64,000 nt of DNA. Source: Incurvaria masculella. Its lineage: Eukaryota; Arthropoda; Insecta; Lepidoptera; Incurvariidae. The stretch is taken from the NCBI GenBank assembly GCA_946894095.1, contig OX335659.1:6827501-6891500 (forward strand). The letters are read 5' to 3'. Position 1 is the stretch's first letter. Each line of letters starts with the position of its first letter. A program made the translations under genes and the position numbers. The notes below the pieces were generated by a model. The model was given only the letters and a program-made list of their open reading frames with translations, was not told the DNA's origin and ran no database searches. Shown piece after piece: positions 48,001 to 54,731 of this stretch.

Positions 48001-51000
48001 ATATTTTGGAACTAAAAACAAATGCTCGTGCAGGTTCAATTGCAGAAGGAGCTCGACGAGCTACGCTCGAAGTCGGAGGCGTCGCGGAGGGCCGGCAACG
48101 GGGGCAAGCAGCGCGTTAAGTCGGCGGGCGAGTCGAGCGGCGACCCCACGCGCAAGTACGTGGAGCCGTCGGACGACGACGACGATCAGACCAACTCGGA
48201 CGCCGAGAACGACCCCGACTGGCGCGCCACGCCCATGTACAAGAGGATCCGGGTGAGACCCAGTTTATGCTTGTGTAACCACTTTTAAATTGTAGAGGGT
48301 TTGCGCTAAAATGCGTGCTGGATAGTGTTGGCCTGTATGCCCCAAGTAATTGGTAACACTCCTCGTAAGCCATAATGCTGCGCCATAATTTTTTGATAAA
48401 ATCAATATCTAAATTAGTAGACTTTAAATAGAGCAGTGGAAATGTGGAACAAGCTGCCAGAAGATGTTGTTCCAACACCCACCACCAATTCTTTTAAAAA
48501 CAGGCTTGACAAACACCTTAAAACACTAAACTAAAGTAACCGTAATAAAAAAGCACCAGTGAACCCAGACATGAACACATCAGCTTAGGCTGTGTTCTTC
48601 AAATAAATGAATAAATAAATAATTTGACGTTGCCCATTGGTTATGATTTCTGTATATGCAGAGATTGTGCTGTTTACACTGTTGTCATAAAGTTGTTAAG
48701 TGGTGATCAAATAAATAGAGGAAATCACATCTAGCGAAAATAATTTCAAATGCCAAAGATAATGTTTATGCAGTGCGCTGCAAGCATGCAGTGCTTTGAA
48801 TGCAATGCAGATCATTCTGCCCACATTTAACCTATATGCCTAGCGGGCAATGATTCTTCTATGCACTTCTTACTAATGCTCATTGATTTGATGACCGATA
48901 GCCATAATACGTCAGCTAATACATATTATTCCTAGATATGACAGAATATATGAGATAAAACTCTATGTGGAATTTATCAAGCATTCAATCTTGACGTGTA
49001 CAAGTTTCATGTGACGGATTTAGCATGCATGTAGACAAAAACAAATGTCTTTGCTGGTTCTTACGTGTTACTTAGTTTAATCTGTAGGTAAGTGTGCTAC
49101 ATAACTGTGTAGTTCACCACCAGAACGAATTAAACGAACAATGATCTGCAGGCGCAGCGGTCGCGTCTCACAATGAACCTCACGGAGAACCTCGACGCGA
49201 CGCAGACCGTGGCGGCGGCGAAGGCGGGCGTGAAGCGCGGCAGCGACGGCGCTGTGCACTGCTCCTGCCGCGGCTCCTGCTCCAATCGACTCTGCAGCTG
49301 TCGCAAGGTACTTCCCCACAGGAATGGAATAATCTTCCAGTGTCACTTTGGTCCGAACCACAAAAAATAGGCATAATCCAGAGTCGTGTCTTCTATGTAG
49401 GCAAGCAGCCCTCTATTTCCGCCAGTTCCGATTATTAAAGATCTACCATCAGCGATAAATGAGACAAAGACATTGTACTTGTATTCTAGTTTTCAGGTTA
49501 CAAAAAACATCATAACTACTATTTCATTCCATAGTGTACTATTGAACGTAGGTCTCTTTCAACATGTAGCATTCCACTCTGACAAAGATATCACTACAAT
49601 ATGTTGGATAACGTAAGTTTAGAAAGGTGAATAAAAATGTGAACAGGAAAATAATACTGACTTGAATTGCATTGTATAATGCATATATTATATGTACCCA
49701 CTAGAAAAAAACTGCCTGAAAATGTCATTCTAGCACCCACCACCAATTCTTTTAAAAACACTAAACTAAAGTAACCGTAATAACCCACCACCAGTGAACT
49801 CAGACATGAAAACATCAGCTTAGGTTGCTTGTTCATCAAATAAATAAATAAATAAACATTACCATTCTATTCTGCAGGGCGAGGTTGGCTGCGGCCCCAT
49901 GTGCAAGTGTCCACGCGTGCTGTGCAAGAACCGACAAGCCGACGACTCCGACGACAAGGAAAACACGGTCAGTACAGCCCTTCTCTTCACTTGTCGGTTC
50001 AAATCATAAGAGAAAAGAAAGGAGAAGTATTATGTAAAGCGTTAACCAGGTTGCCTCAATGATATAATAATAATAATAAAATCGTTTATTCAGAGCAACA
50101 AATAAGAAATACAATAGTACACAGGAAGTCCTGAAAAAGAGATAGCTTATAACATAAACGGTCAATAAGCCTATGAGAAGCCGGCTGCGCAATATGGGCA
50201 TTGGTCTTGTCAATTCCCACCTACATAAACCCCCCAAAATGTCTGCAACTGTTTGCGTGTGGCATGTGCATTTGAGTGTGTCGATTTGGAAAATTGGCGA
50301 TTGCGGATCTCGTAGGCGCCCCTAGTTGGCACATCTTCAGTTTTATTTGATCTCAGGTTAATATCGATAATAATAAAAAGTGCAAATGATTATCTACAAT
50401 CCGTTCATCACTCTGAGCAGGTTTTAGAGTGTTTTTGAGACAAGAATGAGAAATGTGCTTCCATTAGATTATGTGCATTCAAGTTACTATGACAAGTCCC
50501 TTCAGTCTTCTGACATTATCAGCAGTATCAGCAAACGATGCTGAAACCTCTTTTATTCATGCCTAAACTAAAATGCTCTAACTAAAAAGGTTGTCTTTAG
50601 GGCAATTCAGCTGGCGATTGGTAGAATATTTGTGGTTTTTAACATCATCTTAGTGTTTTTGTTATACATGTTAACCACACCACATGTTGTGTGTTTGTTG
50701 CAGCCCGTCCATGACGACGAGCAGAAGATCTCACTTTTAGACACTCCGTCCTACTTCGAACCAAAGTTAGTATGATTCCATCTTATTTCAGTGACGCCTT
50801 ACCTACAAAAAGACCCTACACAATGATGCAAAGAAGTCCCATATTGACTCAAGTCAAATCTCATAGTTAGCACGTCTGTCCGTCGCCCCTCCAACAGATG
50901 CGAACCGAGGCTGACTCTCCGCAGAACAAACTCCGAGCAACGCACACCGCAGTGGATGCTGGCGCTGCTCGTGTACCACGCTTGCCTCGCCCCCGCCTCC

Positions 51001-53349
51001 GCGTACTGCGCCGACTCTATGTTTCAATATGGCGTTGACGTTGCCAAGTATAGCGTGTTTGAAACGCTCGCCAAGCTGTTGACGCGAGAGGTTAACGCGA
51101 CTATTAGATTTGCTTGAATCGGTATCGCGATCATGGAGTAGGGAGCTATTGGACGGGTTGCAGAAAAATGAAAGTCTTTGGGTTTGACCAGCACATCGAG
51201 GGACTTTTAGGAATTCACATTTTTTTATTGTTTGTGGTGTTTTTAGGGTTCCGTACCCGAAGGGTGCCAACGGATCCCTATTACTAAGCCTCCGCTGTCC
51301 GTCCGTCCGTCTGTCACAGGGCTGTATCTCAGGAACCGTGATAGTTAGGCAGCTGAAATTTTCACAGAGTGTGTATTTATTTTGCCGCTATAACAAGAAA
51401 TAGGTAAAATAAAAAAATATAAACATTCAAGGTGGCCCCCATACAAAAAAACCTTGTGTTAAATCTTGTACGATGGTACGGAACCCTTCGTGTGCGAGTC
51501 TGACTCGCGCTTGGCCGGTTTTTTAAAAATGTTCACTAATTAAAAATGCAGCAGAGTCTAATTTATTTCATTAATAACATTTAGGTTGGAGTGCACCATG
51601 TCTTGATACTGTTATTGTAATTATTAAGATATATCCGTCTCCTTTCTTGTTGTTTCATTAACTAAGGATGGATATATCTTATCAATAACATTAACATTAA
51701 ACAGAGATGTTGCACTCCAGCCTTAGTGATAGTGCTGGTTATATCCCTTGTCTTAATAGTTATCTGTCCTCCAGCGTACTCACTGCTGCTTGATACAATA
51801 GATTGCGGACTATGCTCTTACTGTCATTTGAACGTTTCAGATTTGAAACCGCGAGCGTGCCAAGTTGTACTCTGCTAAATAGGTATATCTAAGCGACACT
51901 TAGGTGGTTTTTGCTTGTTCCAAAAAACACCTGAATGTTGTATAATGCAATTGAATCGTTTTTTGTGCATCTTAATCCCTTAATTAATTTTTGCATTGAT
52001 TTTAAGGCATCATCGCAAATATTCGTTTTACAAAAACATCTCTGGGATTTGGAACATTTTTAAGAAGAATGATGCTAAGAGATCTTCCATGTGAAACTTG
52101 TGAGCTATTCAAACTAATCAGTAAGTGCATAGTTCTGCAAGTAAGCAATATGCAGTTGTGTTGGAGATCTCTTTCAATGTTGATACCTTTGATCGTATTA
52201 CAGTAGTGGTCACCTCATTTCTTTAGTCAACTCATAACCTCACCAGCCACAAAAAAAACCCAACCCATGACTGTTGTCGCTGTTAAAATATACTTATACT
52301 TCTAAAGTTCAAGTGGCAACAATAGTTATAAGAATGTGATATGTAGACAGACGGACGGACCTGTTTTGCGTGAAACGGTTCCGGAAACGGACCCTGCTTG
52401 GGAATGTTGTGATTTGTGAGCAAGATGTCTCTGGCAGACACAGAAAGCGTACACGCTAGCAGAGTTTCTTCTTCTATGTGACCCTAAAAATGCATTTCTA
52501 TATGTTTAATTGGATAAACCAGGAATTCCTGAGATTGCGGAGCGCGAAAGATATGATATGGCACTTCTTGGAAATTATGAGATATATAAATATATATAAG
52601 TAAAAAAGTATATAAGGCATTTAATGGGATGACTAGAGATTGTGTATAAGAGTACTAACTGTAAACACTGATATCCGGATTAGACGCTTTCGACAATCAT
52701 CAACAATTGGAATTATCTTTTGAGTGTTGTGCTGACAATTCATGCATAACTTTTGTTCATGTACTGAGCGTACAAAAATGATGCATGACTCATCCACCTA
52801 TCTCTGCACCCGGCAGCGGGTGTCAGTACGTCTTGTATGTTAGCAATCTTACACTCCCACAATTTCTACTATTCAATATATTTATTTCATATATTACATT
52901 GGTTGATTTGCTTGAATCATACTTTTGGCTAGAGGTTGCATAAATAAGTATTTCTAAGTATTTAAATTGAGATTTCATGAGAAGTAGCTGTAGAAAAAAC
53001 TTAGCATATTGTTAGTCATGTTGTGAAAGGATTTTTTCCTTGCCCAATACCATCTTTCCTTTTGCCCTAAAAAAGTATAGGAGTTGTGATATGTTTGCAA
53101 CACATCATCGCTGTGTCTGTCCATGACATTAAATTGGCATTACACATGAATTGAGACCTAGATGAGGATACAGGACCATAATGAAATAATGTCCAAAGTT
53201 GTAAAAGGACTCCTCAAGGGGTAAAATGTCTCTTCTAAAATGTTTACCAACTTTTTTGTTACAGAGACCAACATGATGGCACCTTTATTAAGAAGAAGAA
53301 GCCTAAATTCTTTTTCTATCCGCCTGGAGAGGAGAATAAGGAATATTAG
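27018..53349 (+). CDS. KIF4: Chromosome-associated kinesin KIF4 (Klp3A-type chromokinesin), 20 coding exons
   Basis: Plus-end-directed microtubule motor that binds chromatin and organises the anaphase central spindle; this role is family knowledge. Coding exons: 27018-27258, 27606-27707, 28765-28953, 29854-30013, 30485-30696, 31441-31603, 32366-32903, 33858-34052, 40010-40183, 40947-41150, 43921-44072, 44376-44527, 45579-45736, 46121-46213, 47153-47278, 48034-48252, 49152-49307, 49878-49967, 50704-50765, 53265-53349. All junctions are GT-AG and the phases chain without a break to 3471 nt, or 1156 residues (human KIF4A is about 1230). Visible in order are the kinesin motor (about 1-345), a long coiled coil (about 356-1000), an acidic stretch near 1000-1015, a cysteine-rich domain (about 1063-1094) and a basic tail ending E-N-K-E-Y. 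I chose the first ATG (27018) because the next one is only two codons inside and precedes the conserved start [10 protein letters not shown]. Divergent from the sororin gene. Introns are packed with transposons but no exon is interrupted. Confidence 0.96.
30338..30432 (-). mobile_element. RTE-like LINE 3' tail, KIF4 intron 4
   Basis: The reverse strand reads the last ~30 codons seen at 56855-57333 (…K-Q-W-F-R-…E-D-W), with the CAGTCAGT tail at 30338. It ends about 50 bp before exon 5. Confidence 0.65.
30750..30888 (-). mobile_element. RTE-like LINE 3' tail, KIF4 intron 5
   Basis: (CAGT)n at 30750-30763 followed by GCGTGTTTGCGTCCACTGCTGG and GGAACCACTGCTTTCCGCCG, the reverse complement of the same LINE 3' end found at 57230-57349. 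Confidence 0.75.
31232..31284. repeat. Perfect 53-bp palindrome in KIF4 intron 5
   Basis: TTAGTGCTATCACAGTAAAT plus GGTTTT, a central T, then the exact reverse complement. The arms are 26 bp with a one-base centre. Confidence 0.85.
32940..33545 (-). mobile_element. CR1/Jockey-like LINE fragment, KIF4 intron 7
   Basis: Minus-strand frames carry reverse-transcriptase C-terminal landmarks in order: Y-C-V-S-A-W-G-G, then (other frame) [10 protein letters not shown], then F-R-Y-P-T-N-P-L-Y...L-T-V-W-Q-L-F. The frame switches between blocks, so it is a dead 3'-end fragment. Confidence 0.7.
33600..33795. mobile_element. MITE with ~50-bp terminal inverted repeats, KIF4 intron 7
   Basis: TGCAATGCCGTGTTTGGCCG...ACATGTTTCGCC on the left pairs with GGCGAAACATGTCGGCC...GCACGGCATTGCA on the right, with a 70-bp spacer. 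It ends about 65 bp before exon 8. Confidence 0.85.
34355..34625 (-). mobile_element. SINE copy, KIF4 intron 8
   Basis: Starts (as 3' end) GTAACTGGACATCGATGG and runs through CCATGCCAGGACTG, GCCGCTTCGACCATC and AACCCAGGTGGG. The head is missing. Confidence 0.7.
36600..37390 (-). mobile_element. LINE 3' fragment (CR1/Jockey-like), KIF4 intron 8
   Basis: Minus-strand reading shows L-R-L-E-L-P-A-L-Y...Q-Q-L-Y, then [18 protein letters not shown] and later N-S-F-M-W-R-A-S-N, typical of the reverse-transcriptase C-terminus. It ends in A/T-rich ATTT repeats at about 36605-36645. Broken by stops. Confidence 0.6.
38117..38800 (-). pseudogene. Two-exon gene-like segment in the right arm of the inverted composite
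   Basis: On the minus strand a frame ending [23 protein letters not shown] meets a good donor (AAAA|GTAAGAAC, near 38711). An acceptor at 38305 opens an exon (38304-38117) reading [10 protein letters not shown]...[12 protein letters not shown]. The left arm (about 34990-35130 and 35402-35480) carries a decayed copy in plus orientation with stops. Family not recognised; it could be an element-encoded gene or a captured host fragment. Confidence 0.4.
39672..39990 (-). mobile_element. SINE copy abutting KIF4 exon 9
   Basis: Body motifs CCATGCCAGGACCTTCCC, TTCATTGCCGCTTCGACCAT and CCCGGGCGGGCTTAAACC are followed by CATGGAGCAGCTCGCATTCG and AACTCTGAAAGAGAAAG. The last part matches the head-proximal part of the copy at 21800-22210. 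It reaches to about 20 bp from the exon-9 start (40010). Confidence 0.75.
40552..40616. repeat. Hairpin-forming inverted repeat, KIF4 intron 9
   Basis: ACTACAATATTTAGTTTGAC...AGCCGTCAAACAAAATATTGTAGT: arms of about 24 bp with two mismatches and a short loop. Confidence 0.7.
40784..40903 (-). mobile_element. 5'-truncated SINE copy next to KIF4 exon 10
   Basis: T run then ATGTGACTGGACATGGATGG, nearly identical over 110 bp to the 3' part of the copy at 26273-26655. The truncation point is about 45 bp before exon 10 (40947). High identity suggests recent insertion. Confidence 0.8.
41170..41525 (-). mobile_element. SINE with tRNA-like head, KIF4 intron 10
   Basis: The body runs right to left from CATGGTTCGAAATC to GGACATGGCTGG. 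The head at about 41520-41445 on the minus strand reads GAGGTAGCGCAGACAG (box-A-like) and GGATTCAAATCCCC (box B). Confidence 0.65.
41560..41790 (+). mobile_element. SINE body with short A tail, KIF4 intron 10
   Basis: GGTTTAAGCCCGCCC...TTTTCCATCCAGTTTAATGTAGC...TATTAGCCATTCATGTCC then AAAAAA. Head-to-head with the previous copy. Confidence 0.7.
42245..43553 (-). mobile_element. Mariner/Tc1-type transposon, KIF4 intron 10
   Basis: 1309 bp flanked by a TA duplication (42243-42244 and 43554-43555) with terminal inverted repeats TAACGGGTGGTTAAAT (about 29 bp, few mismatches). It encodes one transposase on the minus strand in two frames. Full-length ends and a nearly complete gene mark it as young. 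Confidence 0.92.
42352..43438 (-). pseudogene. Mariner-type transposase, single frameshift
   Basis: The first frame (43438-42794) has a helix-turn-helix N-terminus (Y-T-I-Q-Q-R-V...T-Y-Y-E-N-G) and the first catalytic Asp in F-S-D-E-A-H-F (residue 159). The second frame (42774-42352, open further upstream) has the second Asp in F-L-Q-D-G-A-T-C-H and the third in [14 protein letters not shown], 36 residues apart. The frames meet at a seven-T run near 42803-42810, where one extra base shifts frame. All three catalytic acids are present; otherwise the gene looks intact. Confidence 0.9.
43556..43760 (+). mobile_element. RTE-like LINE 3' end, second subfamily
   Basis: Immediately right of the mariner TA, a frame reads [11 protein letters not shown]...N-W-Q-R-K-T-G-D-R...[13 protein letters not shown]. 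This is the same C-terminal pattern as 57190-57330 but diverged. It is 5'-truncated. Confidence 0.6.
44590..44830 (-). repeat. GGAC-core dispersed repeat, decayed copy, KIF4 intron 12
   Basis: CCCAAAGGGTGCC, CTAAGCCTCCGCTGTCC, CTGAAATTTTCACAGAGTG and GCGAGTCCGACTCGCAC appear in reverse order relative to copy 1. The microsatellite core is nearly lost. Confidence 0.7.
44848..45095 (-). mobile_element. SINE copy, KIF4 intron 12
   Basis: TAACTGGACATGGATGGC...GGTGCCATGCTAGGACC...TTTTACATGGATTCTG; the head is missing. A second short piece lies at about 44092-44150 in intron 11. Confidence 0.65.
47310..47425 (+). mobile_element. RTE-like LINE 3' tail, KIF4 intron 15
   Basis: GACAACGACATCAAGTGCGT...GGCGTATGTCCAGCAGTGG...CACACTGACTGACC: the terminal ~110 bp of the element at 56855-57350. 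It starts about 30 bp after the exon-15 donor. Confidence 0.75.
48425..48625 (+). mobile_element. CR1-like LINE 3' end, KIF4 intron 16
   Basis: The frame reads [31 protein letters not shown] region, the hallmark C-terminus of CR1/L2-type reverse transcriptases. It is followed by a 3' UTR ending in AAATAAATGAATAAATAAATAA. Confidence 0.75.
49152..49967 (+). other. KIF4: KIF4 cysteine-rich domain (exons 17-18)
   Basis: Nine cysteines fall at residues 1063, 1065, 1069, 1074, 1076, 1083, 1087, 1089 and 1094. They follow the pattern C-x-C-x3-C-x4-C-x-C-x6-C-x3-C-x-C-x4-C, which is the KIF4 CRD signature and is reported to hold an iron-sulfur cluster in the human protein. An intron (49308-49877) splits the domain after the fifth cysteine. 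The second half is followed by an acidic linker ending D-D-K-E-N-T (KEN at 1105-1107). Confidence 0.93.
49705..49860 (+). mobile_element. CR1-like LINE 3' end with internal deletion, KIF4 intron 17
   Basis: Same K-L-P-E...P-T-T-N-S-F-K-N block, missing the following ~25 bp, then the same UTR (CTAAACTAAAGTAACCGTAAT...) and an AAATAAATAAATAA tail. It ends about 18 bp before exon 18. Confidence 0.75.
51240..51527 (-). repeat. GGAC-core dispersed repeat, copy in KIF4 intron 19
   Basis: Complete from TTTTAGGGTTCCGTACCCG to GCGCTTGGCCGGTTTTTT, with a very short core microsatellite (CCGTCCGTCCGTCTGTC). Reverse orientation. Confidence 0.85.
51528..53220. other. Remainder of KIF4 intron 19
   Basis: No exon fits phase here. 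A short inverted pair, TAATAACATTTAGGTTGGAG...CTCCAGCCTTAG (about 51570-51725), suggests a small palindromic element. The rest is featureless AT-rich intron. Confidence 0.35.
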
Positions 53350-53824
53350 AATTAAAGGTTAGTAAAAATAAAACAAAAAACATAACCGGTGCCGTTCCTG
53401 GCTCCAAAGATACCGAGTATTCAGTCAGGTTTCCAGCAGCTGACTAATGTTGATCTCATGGTCATTAATTGTTTAGGCACACAAAACTAGTAGTGACTCC
53501 GTTACTGTGTCATCTAGCCATTCTTGGAGCCTAACACAGCAAAAGCAGTGGGTGTATTCTCCGTAAGCATGTTACATGAATGCACCAAAATTGGGGAGAA
53601 AGAAGCAGTGCACTTCAATGTGCATCAAACCAACTTCTCCTGGGATGAGGCGCAAACCCAAACCGCTTGGCCACAATCATGCTTATAGCAATCATAATTC
53701 TACCTTCTGGTCACACAAACGCGAAAATACCATGTCTTATTTTACTGTAGAACTGACTGCAGAAGATTGCAAAGCAAGGCCATGTTAAATTAAAGAAAGA
53801 AAGCTGTAAAATGAACTGCTTTAT

Positions 53825-53897
53825 GATATAATGCAAAACTGGACTCGAACTAGCAATCAAACATTTCGCAGTCAGTGCATCTACTAATTCTGCCATC
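53825..53897 (-). pseudogene. tRNA-like fragment in the KIF4 3' UTR intron
   Basis: The minus strand reads GGATGGCAGAATTAGTAGATG (box-A region) and CTAGTTCGAGTCC (box B), about 72 nt in all. The T-stem pairing is poor, so this is a pseudogene or SINE head, not a functional tRNA. Confidence 0.4.
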
Positions 53898-54081
53898 CCA
53901 TATTCTTTATGTTTGTTATGCGACTGAGACTGACTCTGGCGACCGATAGCGATATGTTTGAATATTAAATATTTCCAGCCAATGCCTGTTACACAGGCAA
54001 AGTGTTAAAACAAATTACCTACATATGTAGAATCTTAGAGCACTCTTAGTAGTAGGGATTGGTTACGGGACTGCAAGTTAT

Positions 54082-54155
54082 AAGTTATAGAGCAGGTGGC
54101 TGAATCGGCAGGCGCACTGACCGTCAAAGATTGCCTGCCGGTTCGAGTCCAAGTT
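54082..54155 (+). pseudogene. Second tRNA-like fragment, opposite orientation
   Basis: GGTGGCTGAATCGGCAGGCGC, then GCACTGACCGTCAAAGATTG and CGGTTCGAGTCC. Related to the fragment at 53825-53897 (shared GCACTGAC and TTCGAGTCC) but inverted. Stems are degenerate. Confidence 0.4.
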
Positions 54156-54591
54156 GGCACTACGCTTATGAAATAGTTCTTTTTACCGCTTTATTTTTTT
54201 AATTAATGTGTCCTTGCTTCATGGTTGATTGTACATATGAATCATAATTGTTTAAAAAAGTGACGTACATGCTTAGACAAAGTCTAACCTCTGGTTTTTT
54301 TTCATTGCAGACTGAACTATTATGTTTTGGGAAGATGCCAGCACATTATGTATTATTGATAGAAAATCTTTAAATTTACTCGGTTAAGCACTAGAAGTTC
54401 CACAGCTGTGATGATGAAAAGACATTCTTTGAATAATTTCAACGTGTCATGGATTGTATCAGCAGTGATTGGATGATACGATGTAAGCTGCGGCCAGGCC
54501 GTGGATGCAAACTGTAGCCTTTAGTGGCAGATACTTTGTACAGAGTTCAACAGTTTTGTGGTTTTTTTTAGTTACTAATTTGACACTTTAA

Positions 54592-54597
54592 ATTAAA
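54592..54597 (+). terminator. Poly(A) signal of KIF4 (ATTAAA variant)
   Basis: ATTAAA lies about 280 nt into the terminal UTR exon and is followed within 30 nt by the opposing gene's poly(A) signal. It is the only candidate in this part of the UTR exon. Confidence 0.55.
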
Positions 54598-54626
54598 ATT
54601 AAACATATGTTACAGTATATCCTCAT

Positions 54627-54632
54627 TTTATT
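54627..54632 (-). terminator. Poly(A) signal of the Dpy-30-motif gene (AATAAA)
   Basis: Reads AATAAA on the minus strand, about 100 nt beyond the TAG stop at 54732. It sits only 30 bp from the KIF4 signal on the other strand, so the two mRNAs are expected to end within a few tens of bases of each other or to overlap slightly. Confidence 0.6.
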
Positions 54633-54731
54633 TTACCTTAAAAAATGGGCAACAAAATGTACCTTCATAAAAGACTATCAATATATTTTTTTAAAAGTAT
54701 CTTAAATTTTCTCTTCGAAGTTCCAGTTGGA

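Larger units (their letters stand above)
32366..48252 (+). other. KIF4: KIF4 coiled-coil stalk (exons 7-16)
   Basis: Heptad-rich, Glu/Lys/Leu-dominated sequence with family landmarks. These are [11 protein letters not shown] in exon 8, [11 protein letters not shown] in exon 9, E-S-E-K-F-R-R-W-K in exon 10, L-E-D-L-M-E-D-R in exon 11 and E-A-K-G-A-L-K-Y in exon 13. Each matches the order of corresponding blocks in animal KIF4 proteins, which supports that no stalk exon was missed. Exon 16 ends in a poly-Asp stretch followed by N-D-P-D-W-R, the equivalent of the acidic D-E-E-W-K linker before the cysteine-rich domain. Confidence 0.92.
53350..54615 (+). other. KIF4: KIF4 3' UTR with one intron
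   Basis: Nine bases after the TAG stop (53347-53349) there is a donor AAAG|GTTAGT (exon end 53357). A good acceptor, polypyrimidine plus TTGCAG, ends at 54310, giving a terminal non-coding exon of about 54311-54615. Between them, 53358-54310 holds two related tRNA-like fragments and no coding sequence. The split UTR is inferred from the splice signals only. Confidence 0.6.

Noticed and set aside
54082..54155. Functional tRNA gene
   Set aside because: Box A and box B are recognisable but the T-stem and acceptor stem do not pair and no convincing anticodon loop forms.
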